Program-made: the position numbers and the translations under genes
In this document: positions 9,628-19,075 of the stretch, one piece after another
Numbering within the stretch: the first letter of the stretch is position 1
How the letters are laid out: each line of letters begins with the position of its first letter
Assembly: GCF_000377565.1 (NCBI RefSeq)
Contig: NZ_KB898354.1
Location: forward strand, 372,001 to 436,000
Source: Rhizobium sp. 2MFCol3.1
GTDB taxonomy: Bacteria; Pseudomonadota; Alphaproteobacteria; Rhizobiales; Rhizobiaceae
Length of the DNA stretch: 64,000 bases
Direction: 5' to 3'
The notes under the pieces: model-generated
Told to the model about the DNA's origin: nothing
Seen by the model: the letters and a program-made list of their open reading frames with translations, nothing else
The model's database searches: none

Positions 9628-11496
9628 ATGCTCTTAAATCGACTCTTTCGTGCCTTTGAAACCTGGATTGATCCCTTCCAACCGCGCGACAACATTCAGC
9701 CGCCGCGGTCGACGACGGGCTTTATCTGGTTCTATATCGGCCAGGCCAAGCTTCCCTTCATCGCGATGCTGGTTCTCGGCGGCATGTCGGCCGCCATCGA
9801 GGCGGCGTTGTTCTGGTTCGTCGGCCGCGTCGTCGACATTCTCGCCAGCATCAAGCCCGACGTCGGCTGGCACGGCCTGCTTGCCGCGCATGGCTTCGAG
9901 CTGTTCGGCATGCTCTTCCTCATCGGCCTCGTGCGCTTCATCGTGCAGCTGGTGATCGCGCTGGTCGATCAGCAGGTGATCACGCCGGGGTTCTACAATC
10001 TCGCCCGGTGGCAGTCCTACCTGCATGTGTCACGGCAATCGCTGTCGTTTTTCCAGAGCGATTTCTCCGGGCGGATCGTCACCAAGGTGTGGTCGGCGGG
10101 GCAGGCGACAGGCGATCTGGTGACCTCGCTGATGGAGAGCGTCTGGTTCGTCGGTATCTATGCGGCGACGACGCTGGTTCTCGTCGCGCGTCTCGATCTG
10201 TCGCTGGCGGTGGTCGTGCTGTGCTGGCTCGTGGCCTTCGGGGTTCTGGCGCGCTACTTCGTGCCGCGCATCCGCCGTCACTCGCGCGATACGGCCGAAT
10301 CCGCCTCGATGCTCAACGGGCGCATGGTGGATGCCTACAGCAACATCCAGACGCTGAAGCTGTTTGCGCGGGACGAAGAGACCGATCGCTACATGCGGCA
10401 GGGCTTCGATACGTTCCAGGCGACCGTGCTGCTCTTCACCCGCTTCATTACCGGCGTGCGTGCCTCAATGGCGCTGCTCTCGGGTATCATGATCGTGACT
10501 ATGGCCGGCCTCAGCGTGCATCTTTGGCTGCAGGGGCTTATCAGCTCGGGCGCCGTCGCGTTTTCGCTGGCGCTGGTGCTCAGGCTGAACTTCCTGCTCG
10601 GACGCCTGATGACGCAGTTCAACGGCATCATGCGCAATCTCGGCACGATCCAGAACTCGGCGGAACTGATCTCCAAGCCGCTCGGTCTCGTCGACAAGCC
10701 AGATGCACCGGATCTCGTCATCGCCGAGCCCGGCATCCGTTTCGACGACGTGTCCTTCCACTATGGCAAGGGCAGCGGTGTGATCGACCATTTCTCGCTG
10801 GCGATCGCGCCCGGCGAGAAGGTCGGCATTGTCGGGCGCTCTGGTGCCGGCAAGTCGACGCTCGTGAACCTTCTGCTTCGGCTCTACGATCTCGAAGGTG
10901 GGCGGATCCTGATCGACGGGCAGGATATCGCCGGCGTCAGGCAGGAATCGCTGAGGATGCAGATCGGCGTCGTCAGCCAGGACACGTCGCTGCTGCACCG
11001 CTCGGTGCGTGACAACATCCTCTTTGGTCGCCCCGATGCCGGCGAAGACGGATTGGTCGAGGCGGCGCGTCGCGCCGAGGCGCTCGGCTTCATCCAGCGG
11101 CTGGAGGATCAGCAGGGACGCAAGGGGTTCGACGCGCATGTCGGCGAACGCGGTGTCAAGCTTTCGGGCGGGCAGCGGCAGCGCATTGCGATCGCCCGGG
11201 TGATGCTCAAGGACGCGCCGATCCTGGTTCTCGACGAGGCGACGTCTGCGCTCGATTCGGAGGTGGAAGAGGCGATCCAGACGAACCTCAACCGGATCAT
11301 GGACGGCAAGACGGTTCTTGCCATCGCGCACCGGCTGTCGACGATCGCAGCGCTCGACAGGCTGATCGTCGTCGACAAGGGACGGATCATCCAGGAGGGC
11401 ACGCATGAGGCGCTGCTGCGTGATGGCGGGCTCTACGCCGAACTCTGGGCGCGGCAATCGGGCGGCTTCCTGGCGGCGGATCTGGAAGAGGTCTAG
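9628..11496 (+). CDS. ABC exporter half-transporter (fused permease and ATPase), copy 2
   Basis: Also 622 residues and clearly related to the exporter at 5150-7018; the two share long identical runs in the ATPase half (GERGVKLSGGQRQRIAIARV). Six membrane segments occupy roughly residues 35-330. Walker A GRSGAGKST is at 403-411, with the LSGGQRQ signature, ILVLDEATS Walker B and AHRLST. No obvious ribosome binding site precedes the ATG at 9628, so the start is less certain than for copy 1. It may pair with copy 1 or work as a homodimer. It converges on the EEP-family gene with 12 bases between stops. Confidence 0.9.
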   Translation: MLLNRLFRAFETWIDPFQPRDNIQPPRSTTGFIWFYIGQAKLPFIAMLVLGGMSAAIEAALFWFVGRVVDILASIKPDVGWHGLLAAHGFELFGMLFLIGLVRFIVQLVIALVDQQVITPGFYNLARWQSYLHVSRQSLSFFQSDFSGRIVTKVWSAGQATGDLVTSLMESVWFVGIYAATTLVLVARLDLSLAVVVLCWLVAFGVLARYFVPRIRRHSRDTAESASMLNGRMVDAYSNIQTLKLFARDEETDRYMRQGFDTFQATVLLFTRFITGVRASMALLSGIMIVTMAGLSVHLWLQGLISSGAVAFSLALVLRLNFLLGRLMTQFNGIMRNLGTIQNSAELISKPLGLVDKPDAPDLVIAEPGIRFDDVSFHYGKGSGVIDHFSLAIAPGEKVGIVGRSGAGKSTLVNLLLRLYDLEGGRILIDGQDIAGVRQESLRMQIGVVSQDTSLLHRSVRDNILFGRPDAGEDGLVEAARRAEALGFIQRLEDQQGRKGFDAHVGERGVKLSGGQRQRIAIARVMLKDAPILVLDEATSALDSEVEEAIQTNLNRIMDGKTVLAIAHRLSTIAALDRLIVVDKGRIIQEGTHEALLRDGGLYAELWARQSGGFLAADLEEV

Positions 11497-11508
11497 GCGA
11501 TCACATCG

Positions 11509-12441
11509 CTAGCGATCGATGGCGATCTCGGCCATCAGCCCATAGTGGTTGGAGCCGGCGCTATCCGTAATTTGCTTTACCGACACCAGTCGCAATGGCG
11601 GGCGGGTGAGTATGTGGTCGATGGAGATGCCGAACTTGCCGGCTTGGGTCGGCCATGTCGCGGGCTCCGGAAAGACCGTGTTCAGGCCGGTGGCGCGGAC
11701 GAAATCCTGGATATGCGGATCGATGATGGCCGAGTTGAAATCGCCGGCCACGACGAGCGGCCCATCTACCTTTTTCACGATCCCGCGGAGATCCCAGAGT
11801 TCGTCGAGCTGGAAATCGTCGAAATAGGGCTTGGCAAGGTGGACGGAGGCGAGGTGGACAGGCGTTCCTTCGACATCGATCGTCACCTGAGCGAGGCGGT
11901 TAGGCCAGAGATCGCCGAGGGTTCTGACTGCTTGATCGATGAAAGGCCGCTTGGAGAGCACAAGCGTATCGCATCCCGGCGTGCCGACGCTGCAGCCGAT
12001 GCGATAGGGGTAGGTGGCGGAGATCCGCGGGAGTTCCGGCAATAACGGCGCCGACTCCAGGATGGTGACGACGTCGGCGCCGGAGGCCATCACGGTTTCG
12101 GCGATGCGGCGGCTGTTCTGGAAATTGTTGTTCTCGATGTTGAAGGACATCAGCCGCAGCAGCGGGCGCGACGCGGTTGCCGGTGGGGTGGCTTCGAATT
12201 CCTTCAACATCAGCACGCCGTGGCCGGCGAGCAGCACCGACACTGTCACCAGCAGGTAGGCGTACCAGTGGCGCCTTATGAGGATCAGGACGAGGCTTGC
12301 GGCGAGGGCTGCCAGCGCGAAATGGACTTGAAAGCTGTAGACGAAGGCAAGCAGCCAAGTGTGCGTGACATAACGCAAAGAAATGGCGGCAAGCAGCAGC
12401 GAGACGAGAACACTGCCCACGCAGAATAAAGTGTGTCTCAT
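11509..12441 (-). CDS. membrane-anchored endonuclease/exonuclease/phosphatase family protein
   Basis: Residues 1-80 hold three membrane segments; the DNase I-like EEP domain begins near residue 95. Family motifs are SFNIENNN (metal-binding Asn and Glu), VHLAKPYF, VAGDFNS and SIDHIL. The usual final SDH motif reads SNHYG, keeping the catalytic His but with Asn instead of Asp. The substrate could be a phospholipid, sugar phosphate or nucleic acid; the anchor suggests action at the membrane. It stands alone, convergent with the second ABC exporter and divergent from petABC. Confidence 0.82.
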   Translation of the reverse strand: MRHTLFCVGSVLVSLLLAAISLRYVTHTWLLAFVYSFQVHFALAALAASLVLILIRRHWYAYLLVTVSVLLAGHGVLMLKEFEATPPATASRPLLRLMSFNIENNNFQNSRRIAETVMASGADVVTILESAPLLPELPRISATYPYRIGCSVGTPGCDTLVLSKRPFIDQAVRTLGDLWPNRLAQVTIDVEGTPVHLASVHLAKPYFDDFQLDELWDLRGIVKKVDGPLVVAGDFNSAIIDPHIQDFVRATGLNTVFPEPATWPTQAGKFGISIDHILTRPPLRLVSVKQITDSAGSNHYGLMAEIAIDR

Positions 12442-12728
12442 AGGATGGCACCGGGCGTGAGCGAGTAATATTTGGGCGACGTAACACGCGGCTGGATATG
12501 TTGCAACGCAACACTGTTGCAGCCGCGCGATTGTCCTAAAGAATCAACTCTCAAGGGGCGCGACATTGTGCCCACTTGCCCTGCCGAGGCTGGACATAAT
12601 TGATGATCGATAATAGAACGCGGCTTAGTGGGTGGGGAATCTAAGTTCGAATATCTGTATGACAGATTCGTCGCCTTGGAGGGATGGCACGGAAAATTCC
12701 GTGAAATTTGGGCAGAGGATGTTAAGCC

Positions 12729-13307
12729 GTGAGCGAACACGAAACGACAGGCGGGGTCTCTAGCGAGCCCACACGCCGTGATTTCCTTTATTTAACCACG
12801 GGTATGGCAGGCGCCGTCGGCGCCGTCTCTGTCGCATGGCCGTTTATCGACCAGATGCGTCCCGACGCGTCGACGCTGGCTCTGGCTTCCATCGAAGTCG
12901 ACGTGTCGAGCCTCGAGCCCGGCATGTCGCTCACCGCCAAGTGGCGCGGCAAGCCGATCTTCATCCGCAACCGTACACCTGAGGAAGTGAAGGCTGCAGA
13001 TGACGTTCCCATGGCGGAGCTCAAGGATCCGATCGCGCGCAACGCCAACCTCGCCGCCGATGCGCAGGCGACGGGCGTCGACCGTTCGGCCGGCAAGGAC
13101 AAGGAAAACTGGATCGTCATGATCGGGTCCTGCACCCATCTTGGCTGCGTTCCGCTCGGCCAGGCCGGCGAATACAACGGGTGGTTCTGTCCCTGTCATG
13201 GCTCGGTCTACGATACGGCCGGCCGCATACGGAAAGGCCCGGCACCGCAGAATCTCGCGATTCCGACCTATTCGTTCGTTTCCGACAAAGTTATCAAAAT
13301 CGGTTGA
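12729..13307 (+). CDS. petA: ubiquinol-cytochrome c reductase iron-sulfur (Rieske) subunit
   Basis: Rieske subunit of the cytochrome bc1 complex, which passes electrons from ubiquinol to cytochrome c1. The 192-residue protein begins with a Tat-type signal anchor (TRRDFL at 15-20, then a hydrophobic helix). Cluster ligands are C135 and H137 in CTHLGC and C154 and H157 in CPCHGS; C140 and C156 would form the disulfide. The start is GTG at 12729 with GAGGA ten bases upstream. First gene of petABC; the 287-base gap before it should hold the promoter, but I could not pick out a convincing -35/-10 pair. Confidence 0.98.
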   Translation: MSEHETTGGVSSEPTRRDFLYLTTGMAGAVGAVSVAWPFIDQMRPDASTLALASIEVDVSSLEPGMSLTAKWRGKPIFIRNRTPEEVKAADDVPMAELKDPIARNANLAADAQATGVDRSAGKDKENWIVMIGSCTHLGCVPLGQAGEYNGWFCPCHGSVYDTAGRIRKGPAPQNLAIPTYSFVSDKVIKIG

Positions 13308-13320
13308 GGGGGACTGATTT

Positions 13321-14598
13321 ATGAGTGGCCATTCCAGCTACGAGCCATCAACCGGCCTTGAGAAGTGGATCGATGCACGCCTGCCGCTGCCTCGTCTCGT
13401 CTATGACAGCTTCGTCGCCTATCCGGTTCCGCGTAACCTGAACTATGCCTACACCTTCGGCGCCATGCTGTCGGTGATGCTGATCGTGCAGATGCTGACC
13501 GGTATCGTGCTCGCCATGCACTATGCGGCGGAAACATCCGTTGCCTTCAATTCCGTCGAAAAGATCATGCGCGACGTCAACCACGGTTGGCTGCTGCGCT
13601 ACATGCACGCCAACGGCGCGTCATTCTTCTTCGTCGCGGTCTATCTGCATATCGCCCGCGGCCTCTATTACGGCTCCTACAAGGCGCCGCGCGAAATCCT
13701 CTGGATCCTCGGCGTTCTCATCTATCTCCTGATGATGGCGACCGGCTTCATGGGCTACGTTCTGCCCTGGGGTCAGATGTCCTTCTGGGGCGCCACGGTT
13801 ATCACCGGCTTCTTCTCGGCATTCCCGCTGGTTGGCGAATGGGTGCAGCAGTTCCTGCTCGGCGGCTTTGCCGTCGACAATCCGACGCTGAACCGCTTCT
13901 TCTCGCTGCACTACCTGCTGCCCTTCGTCATTGCCGGCGTCGTCGTCCTGCACATCTGGGCGCTGCACGTCACGGGCCAGACCAACCCGACCGGTGTCGA
14001 GGTCAAGACCAAGACAGATACGGTGCGGTTCACGCCCTACGCGACGCTCAAGGATGCGCTCGGCGTTTCGGTGTTCCTGCTGGTTTACGCCTACTTCGTC
14101 TTCTACCTGCCGAACTTCCTCGGCCACGCCGACAACTATATTCCGGCCGACCCGTTGAAGACGCCGGCGCATATCGTTCCGGAATGGTACTTCCTGCCGT
14201 TCTACGCGATGCTGCGCTCGATCACCTTCAACATCGGACCGATCGATTCCAAGCTGGCTGGCGTTCTCGTCATGTTCGGCGCCATCATCGTGCTGTTCTT
14301 CCTGCCGTGGCTCGACACGTCCAAGGTTCGCTCAGCGGTCTATCGCCCGTGGTACAAGATGGCTTACTGGCTGTTCGTGATCAACGCGATCATCCTCGGC
14401 TGGCTCGGTTCGCAGCCGGCGGAAGGCCTCTACACCACGATCTCGCAGATTTGCACGCTGCTCTACTTCGCTTTCTTCCTGATCGTCATGCCGGTCCTGG
14501 GTCTCGTCGAGACGCCGCGCCGGGTGCCGAACTCGATCACCGAGGCGGTGCTGGAGAAGCGCAACAAGTCGGTCGCTGCCGAAGCGGCCAAGGCATGA
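13321..14598 (+). CDS. petB: cytochrome b of the bc1 complex
   Basis: Integral membrane cytochrome b that holds the two b haems and both quinone sites. The 425 residues give eight membrane helices. Conserved marks include the haem-bearing helices with [10 protein letters not shown] and [10 protein letters not shown], the [19 protein letters not shown] loop and the Qo-site PEWY motif ([17 protein letters not shown]). It starts 13 bases after petA behind a G-rich ribosome binding site (GAGGGGGA). Confidence 0.98.
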   Translation: MSGHSSYEPSTGLEKWIDARLPLPRLVYDSFVAYPVPRNLNYAYTFGAMLSVMLIVQMLTGIVLAMHYAAETSVAFNSVEKIMRDVNHGWLLRYMHANGASFFFVAVYLHIARGLYYGSYKAPREILWILGVLIYLLMMATGFMGYVLPWGQMSFWGATVITGFFSAFPLVGEWVQQFLLGGFAVDNPTLNRFFSLHYLLPFVIAGVVVLHIWALHVTGQTNPTGVEVKTKTDTVRFTPYATLKDALGVSVFLLVYAYFVFYLPNFLGHADNYIPADPLKTPAHIVPEWYFLPFYAMLRSITFNIGPIDSKLAGVLVMFGAIIVLFFLPWLDTSKVRSAVYRPWYKMAYWLFVINAIILGWLGSQPAEGLYTTISQICTLLYFAFFLIVMPVLGLVETPRRVPNSITEAVLEKRNKSVAAEAAKA

Positions 14599-14624
14599 GC
14601 GGGCGGCGAGAGGGAACACACACC

Positions 14625-15491
14625 ATGAAAAAGCTTGTTGCAAGCATCCTGTCACTCGCAGTCGTCGGCTGTCTGGGGACGTCGGCATTCGCCGAAGACG
14701 CCAAGCCCGCCGAACATCACGAGGCGGCGACCCCGCACTATCCGCTGAAGGAGCCAAGGGAGGTCGACTGGACCTTCGCCGGTCCCTTTGGCCACTACGA
14801 CAAGGGCCAGCTGCAGCGCGGCCTGAAGGTCTACACCGAAGTCTGCGCCGCCTGCCACTCCATGCACCTCGTGCCGTTCCGCATGCTGGGCGATCTCGGC
14901 TACTCGGAAGCGCAGGTCAAGGCGTTCGCCGCCAACTACGAAGTGCAGGACGGCCCGAACGCCGCCGGCGACATGTACAGCCGCAAGGCCGTGCCGTCGG
15001 ACTACTTCCCGTCGCCGTTTGCCAACGCCGAAGCGGCGGCTGCCTCCAACAACGGTGCGGCGCCGCCGGACTTCTCGCTGATCGCGAAAGCCCGCGAAGT
15101 CGAGCGCGGCTTCCCGCGCTTCATCTTCGATATCTTTACGCAGTACCAGGAAGGCGGGCCGGATTACATCTACTCGCTGTTGACCGGCTACGAAAACCCG
15201 CCGGCAGGCACGACCGTGTCGCAGGGCCAGCACTATAACCCGTACTTCCACGCCGCCTCCGTCCTCGCCATGCCGCCGCCGCTGTCGGATGGCCAGGTGA
15301 CCTATGACGACGGCACCGCCGGTACGGTCGACCAGTATGCCAAGGACGTCGCCTCGTTCCTGATGTGGGCCGCCGAGCCGCATCTGGTCGAGCGCAAGCA
15401 CACCGGCTTCATGGTGATGATCTTCCTCTTGATCTTCACCGTGCTGATCTACCTCACCAAGCGGTCGGTCTACGCCCGCAAGGACCACTGA
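14625..15491 (+). CDS. petC: cytochrome c1 of the bc1 complex
   Basis: Periplasmic c-type haem subunit of the bc1 complex. The ATG at 14625 begins a Sec signal peptide cut after AFA (residue 23). The haem is attached at C74-A-A-C77-H78; the sixth ligand is probably the Met in LAMPPPL. A C-terminal membrane anchor (FMVMIFLLIFTVLIYL) ends with a basic tail. The 288-residue length is usual for rhizobial cytochrome c1. The overlapping frame opening at 13587 is an artefact inside petB. A UUCG-loop terminator follows at 15513-15539. Confidence 0.97.
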   Translation: MKKLVASILSLAVVGCLGTSAFAEDAKPAEHHEAATPHYPLKEPREVDWTFAGPFGHYDKGQLQRGLKVYTEVCAACHSMHLVPFRMLGDLGYSEAQVKAFAANYEVQDGPNAAGDMYSRKAVPSDYFPSPFANAEAAAASNNGAAPPDFSLIAKAREVERGFPRFIFDIFTQYQEGGPDYIYSLLTGYENPPAGTTVSQGQHYNPYFHAASVLAMPPPLSDGQVTYDDGTAGTVDQYAKDVASFLMWAAEPHLVERKHTGFMVMIFLLIFTVLIYLTKRSVYARKDH

Positions 15492-15512
15492 GGTTATCAA
15501 AGGCTTGATTGG

Positions 15513-15539
15513 AAAGGCGCTCTTCGGGGCGCCTTTTTT
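15513..15539 (+). terminator. intrinsic terminator of petABC
   Basis: AAAGGCGC (15513-15520) pairs with GCGCCTTT (15529-15536) and is capped by a stable C(TTCG)G tetraloop; six T's follow. It ends the petABC transcript before the convergent toxin gene. Confidence 0.93.
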
Positions 15540-15548
15540 GTTGGACGC

Positions 15549-15881
15549 TTACCGCGACAAGTTCGCGAATTCGCGTTCGCAGGCGAGGCGGTCAGCAGGT
15601 CCGAGTGAACCCAACTGGCGCAGGATGAGATCATTCGGCACGGTGGTGAGGCGCCATCTGACAAGGCAGGGAACGGACAGGTTTGCCGCTTCGAGATCGC
15701 CGAGCGTCACGTCGCTCGGCCAACTGCTCGCTTTCGCCGTTGTAATCATCGCCACGATGGTCGCGTTGTTGGCGGCGTTGAAGTGTTCACCCGATAGGAC
15801 AACGACCGGCCTGCGTTTCAGGATCGGAATATCGGCGAAAGGGAAGGGGACGACGACGGTGTCGTAGCGCTCACAGATCAC
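15549..15881 (-). CDS. PemK/MazF-like toxin
   Basis: A 110-residue protein with the CcdB/PemK fold pattern: an N-terminal strand pair with VVVPFPF, the RRPVVVLS segment, ATIVAMITTA, and CLVRWRLTTVPNDLILRQLG near the end. Such toxins cut mRNA at short sequences; the conserved Arg and Ser/Thr positions of PemK are plausible here but not provable by eye. The start is GTG at 15881, 11 bases inside the upstream partner gene, so translation is coupled. The arrangement is typical of a toxin-antitoxin pair on the chromosome. Confidence 0.75.
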   Translation of the reverse strand: MICERYDTVVVPFPFADIPILKRRPVVVLSGEHFNAANNATIVAMITTAKASSWPSDVTLGDLEAANLSVPCLVRWRLTTVPNDLILRQLGSLGPADRLACEREFANLSR

Positions 15882-16224
15882 GGAAGGCCGCTTCGTCTTC
15901 CGGGCTCTCCCACTCCGGAAAAAGGCTGGTCGCGGAGGCGAGGTAATCGTCGGCGACGACGACTTCCCGTACAGTCAGGAGGTCGCCGCGGCGTTCCTTG
16001 AACCAGCCGTTCCAGACGTCCTTCATGCTGCCGTGCGGGCGAATGCCATCGGTAGGGCGCCCGTCGACGCCTGTTTTCATGCGCCGCCACCGGCCGACAA
16101 CGCCGCCGATCTCAAGGCTGACCTCTTCATCGTCCTTCAGCGCCTGCAACCGGTCTCGCAGGCGCGGGCCCTCGATATGCTTAAACCAGATCGTAACGTC
16201 GGTTATCTTCACGCGTGGCTGCAT
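15871..16224 (-). CDS. putative antitoxin partner of the PemK-like toxin
   Basis: A 117-residue acidic protein directly upstream of, and overlapping, the toxin gene. It lacks the AbrB/SpoVT or ribbon-helix-helix look of usual MazE/PemI antitoxins. The N-terminal half reads as a strand-rich region (VSLEIGGVVGRWRRM); the second half has TDGIRPHGSMKDVWNGWF and an acidic tail FPEWESPEDEAAFRDL. The tail would suit wrapping around a toxin dimer. I took the ATG at 16224 (AAGGGG before it); ATG 16263 would add 13 residues. Its role is inferred from position only. Confidence 0.6.
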   Translation of the reverse strand: MQPRVKITDVTIWFKHIEGPRLRDRLQALKDDEEVSLEIGGVVGRWRRMKTGVDGRPTDGIRPHGSMKDVWNGWFKERRGDLLTVREVVVADDYLASATSLFPEWESPEDEAAFRDL

Positions 16225-16404
16225 GGGTGCGCCCCTTGGCCTGTCGTATGGTCGATATGGCATGATAGCCCAGCCTGAGATTGAATCAATCGGCTGCCGG
16301 CTGCCCGCATTTGTCGAGGATGCGGCGAAACGGCTATGGACAATCGGCGCTCGGCGGATCAGTTTGCGCGCAGACTCTTCCAGGAATAAGGCATTCATCC
16401 GCCC

Positions 16405-16950
16405 ATGGCTCATGCAGTAGACAACGAACTCGTCAAGGCGATCCGCTCCATCCGGGATTACCCAAAGCCCGGCATCATCTTCCGCGACATCACCACGCTG
16501 CTCGGCGACGCCCGGGCGTTTCGGCGGGCGGTGGATGAGTTGGTGCAGCCTTATGCGGGGATGAAGATCGACAAGATCGCCGGCATGGAGGCGCGGGGCT
16601 TCATTCTTGGGGGTGCCGTGGCGCATCAGCTTTCGGCCGGCTTCGTGCCGATCCGCAAGAAGGGCAAGCTGCCGCATGATACCGTGCGCATCGCCTACAG
16701 CCTGGAATACGGCGTCGACGAGATGGAGATGCATATCGATGCTGTGAAGCCGGGCGAGAAGGTGATCCTTGTCGACGATCTGATCGCGACGGGCGGTACG
16801 GCTGTCGGTGCGACCCAGCTTCTGCGCCAGATGGGCGCCGAGGTCGTGTCGGCCTGCTTCGTCATCGACCTGCCGGATCTCGGCGGGCGCGCGAAGCTGG
16901 AAGCGCTCGGCGTCGACGTGCGCACGCTGGTCGAGTTTTCGGGCCACTGA
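16405..16950 (+). CDS. apt: adenine phosphoribosyltransferase
   Basis: Makes AMP from adenine and PRPP in purine salvage. The 181-residue protein has the complete family pattern: [17 protein letters not shown] at 18-34, [15 protein letters not shown] at 60-74, and the PRPP-binding loop [12 protein letters not shown] at 121-132. The promoter should lie between 16264 and 16404. Placement shortly after petABC is common in rhizobia; the toxin pair is wedged between them here. It converges on the MaoC-like genes with nine bases between stops. Confidence 0.97.
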   Translation: MAHAVDNELVKAIRSIRDYPKPGIIFRDITTLLGDARAFRRAVDELVQPYAGMKIDKIAGMEARGFILGGAVAHQLSAGFVPIRKKGKLPHDTVRIAYSLEYGVDEMEMHIDAVKPGEKVILVDDLIATGGTAVGATQLLRQMGAEVVSACFVIDLPDLGGRAKLEALGVDVRTLVEFSGH

Positions 16951-16959
16951 GGCCGGTTG

Positions 16960-17424
16960 CTACTCGAATTCGAGCACGCTGCTTTCGAACCTGACAACCG
17001 GGTCGCCCGCGACATAGCCTTCGCAGAGGATGGTGTTGAGGATGCGGCCCGGGCGTGAGGCCATCGGGCGGCTCGACAGCAGGGTGACGGCGTAATCGAC
17101 CGTTTCGCCCGCGAAAACCGGGCGGATCCACTGCAGATCCTTGAAGCCGGCGGCCGGGCCGAGTTTGGGCGGTGTATGGCCCTCACGGGCGATTTTCTTG
17201 CTCTCGGCGATCCAGTAGGCGACGAATGTCGTCATCCAGCCCGCGCATGTGTGCCAGCCGGAGGCGCAGAGGTCGCCGAACAGGCTTTCGCGCGCGGCTT
17301 GCCTGTCGACATGGAAGCGCTGCGGATCGTAGCGCGTGGCGAAGCGGATGATGTTCTCCTCGGTGAAGTCGTAGCTTCCCGTCTCGGTCTTTTCGCCGAG
17401 CGTATAGCGATCGAGCATCCTCAT
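16960..17424 (-). CDS. MaoC-like hotdog-fold protein, second of a pair
   Basis: A 154-residue hotdog-fold protein with the MaoC dehydratase pattern: DPQRFHVDRQAA carries the Asp/His active-site pair, followed by LCASGWHTCAGWM and PVFAGETV. Members hydrate enoyl-CoA or similar thioesters; the substrate is unknown. Its start overlaps the stop of the upstream MaoC-like gene by four bases, so both are translated together and may form a heteromer. Confidence 0.85.
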   Translation of the reverse strand: MRMLDRYTLGEKTETGSYDFTEENIIRFATRYDPQRFHVDRQAARESLFGDLCASGWHTCAGWMTTFVAYWIAESKKIAREGHTPPKLGPAAGFKDLQWIRPVFAGETVDYAVTLLSSRPMASRPGRILNTILCEGYVAGDPVVRFESSVLEFE

Positions 17425-17915
17425 GCGCTTGCTCCCGTTTGCGCTTCGGTCGCGGTGGCCATGCGGAACATGATCGGGTTTTCCGACACACAGACCGTTT
17501 CACCGCGCTGGTTTTCAAGTTCGTGGCGGAACTTGACGATGCCGATGCCCGGGCGGGAGCGCAGGGCGCGCGCCTCGAGCACGGTCGAGTGGCCGGAGAG
17601 CGTGTCGCCAGCGATCACAGGCCGGCGCCATTCCATTATGTCGATGCCTGGCGCGCCCTCGGAGAGCGAGTTCAGCAAATAGCTGTCGATCATCATCCGC
17701 ATCAGCATCGCCGACGTGTGCCAGCCCGATGCGGCGAGCCCGCCGAGAATGCTCGCGCGTCCGGCCGCTTCGTCGGTGTGCATTGGCTGCGGGTCGAACT
17801 CGCTGGCGAATTCGATGATTTCCTCCGCCGAGACCGTAACAGGTCCGAGCGCGAAGCGGCGGCCGGGATGAAAGTCCTCGTAGGCGAGTGTCTGATCGGA
17901 CAAATTCGTCTCCAC
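17421..17915 (-). CDS. MaoC-like hotdog-fold protein, first of a pair
   Basis: A 164-residue relative of the downstream gene, with DPQPMHTDEAAGRAS (Asp/His pair), GLAASGWHTSAMLMRMM and RRPVIAGDTLSG. The two share the GWHT helix and hotdog layout and so look like an old tandem duplication. A dehydratase on CoA thioesters is likely. It is divergent from the membrane-protein gene at 17984 with 68 bases between them, which must hold both promoters. Confidence 0.85.
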   Translation of the reverse strand: METNLSDQTLAYEDFHPGRRFALGPVTVSAEEIIEFASEFDPQPMHTDEAAGRASILGGLAASGWHTSAMLMRMMIDSYLLNSLSEGAPGIDIMEWRRPVIAGDTLSGHSTVLEARALRSRPGIGIVKFRHELENQRGETVCVSENPIMFRMATATEAQTGASA

Positions 17916-17983
17916 GTCATAGGCGTTTCAACACGATTACAATAGCATGCGGCGTCACTCAACGATTCCAGCGAGAATTCCGC

Positions 17984-19075
17984 ATGTCCGAACTGAAGTC
18001 GATCCTTGACGAAGCCGAGCGAGAGGGGATCATTCCATCGCAGGCTTCCGAGCGGCTGTTGTCGTTTCTCGTGGCGCGCGGTGTCAGAGCGGATGCCGCC
18101 GTATCGGCCGCGCGGGACGAGGCAACGAGTGGTGCCGCTTTTTCGGATACGGAGACGCCGAGCTTCGTGCGCGGGTTCCACGATGTGTTGATCACCATCG
18201 GTATCGTGGTCGCGCTTGCCGGCCTCTGGGGCATCGGCTCCATCTATGCGGTGTTTCCCGCCATCATCGTCCTTGCCGAGATCCTGGTGCGCCGCCAGCG
18301 GCTGGCGCTCCCGGCAGTGGCGCTGACGATTGCTCTGGCGCTCTGGACGGGGGCGGTGTCGGCGATGCTGCTGCAGGGCTCGCCTCAGATCATCGGGATC
18401 GGCGACAATAACGAAGGGCTGCAATACACGCTGGCATTTCCCGTCGTGCTCGGCCTCTTCTATCTGCTCTACCGAATACCGCTCGCCTTCGCGCTGGCGA
18501 TCATGGGGGCGGTGGTCGTGGCGCTGCAGCTCGTGCTGCGTCTGCTTGGCTGGCTGAGTGGCGATCCGCTCTATGCGGTCACCCATGGCGGTGTGCTGTC
18601 GATGCTGGCGGTGGCCTGCGCGGTTGGGCTGTTTACGCTCGCCATGCGCTTCGATCTCAAGGATCCGCTGCGCCGGACCGTCAATTCCGACATTGCCTTC
18701 TGGCTGCATCTCGGCGCCGCGCCGGCGCTGCTTTACAGCATCCTGTGGCTCTCCGGCGGCGGGCCGGGGGCGCTCAGCGGGCTCGACACGGTGTCGATGC
18801 GCACGCCTGTCGTGGTGATTACTGTCATGGCGCTGATGCTGGTGGGGCTGATCATCGACCGACGCGCTTTCGTGACGTCGGGACTGGTATCGTTGGGGGC
18901 CGCGCTCTACGGGATCTTCCGCCAGGGCAACGCGCAGGTGGATACCTACATCTTCGTCACGCTGCTGGCGGTGGGCGTGATTGTTCTTGTCATCGGCACC
19001 GGCTGGATGCCGCTACGGCGCGCCGTCGTGCGCAGGCTGTCGCCCGGTCTGCAGAAAAGACTGCCGCCAGCTTAG
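17984..19075 (+). CDS. polytopic membrane protein of unknown function
   Basis: A 363-residue protein. The first 65 residues form a soluble helical region (LDEAEREGIIPSQASERLLSFLV) and are followed by about ten membrane helices. The N-terminal layout resembles DUF2157-type proteins, but I cannot confirm that. The frame opens at 17888, yet the ATG at 17984 begins the amphipathic N-terminus. The last codons (LPPA stop) form part of a 10-bp inverted repeat that works as terminator for the convergent ychF gene. Confidence 0.72.
   Translation: MSELKSILDEAEREGIIPSQASERLLSFLVARGVRADAAVSAARDEATSGAAFSDTETPSFVRGFHDVLITIGIVVALAGLWGIGSIYAVFPAIIVLAEILVRRQRLALPAVALTIALALWTGAVSAMLLQGSPQIIGIGDNNEGLQYTLAFPVVLGLFYLLYRIPLAFALAIMGAVVVALQLVLRLLGWLSGDPLYAVTHGGVLSMLAVACAVGLFTLAMRFDLKDPLRRTVNSDIAFWLHLGAAPALLYSILWLSGGGPGALSGLDTVSMRTPVVVITVMALMLVGLIIDRRAFVTSGLVSLGAALYGIFRQGNAQVDTYIFVTLLAVGVIVLVIGTGWMPLRRAVVRRLSPGLQKRLPPA

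Noticed and set aside
13587..14624. Long upstream extension of the cytochrome c1 frame
   Set aside because: Lies within petB in another frame; the signal peptide and ribosome binding site fix the start at 14625.
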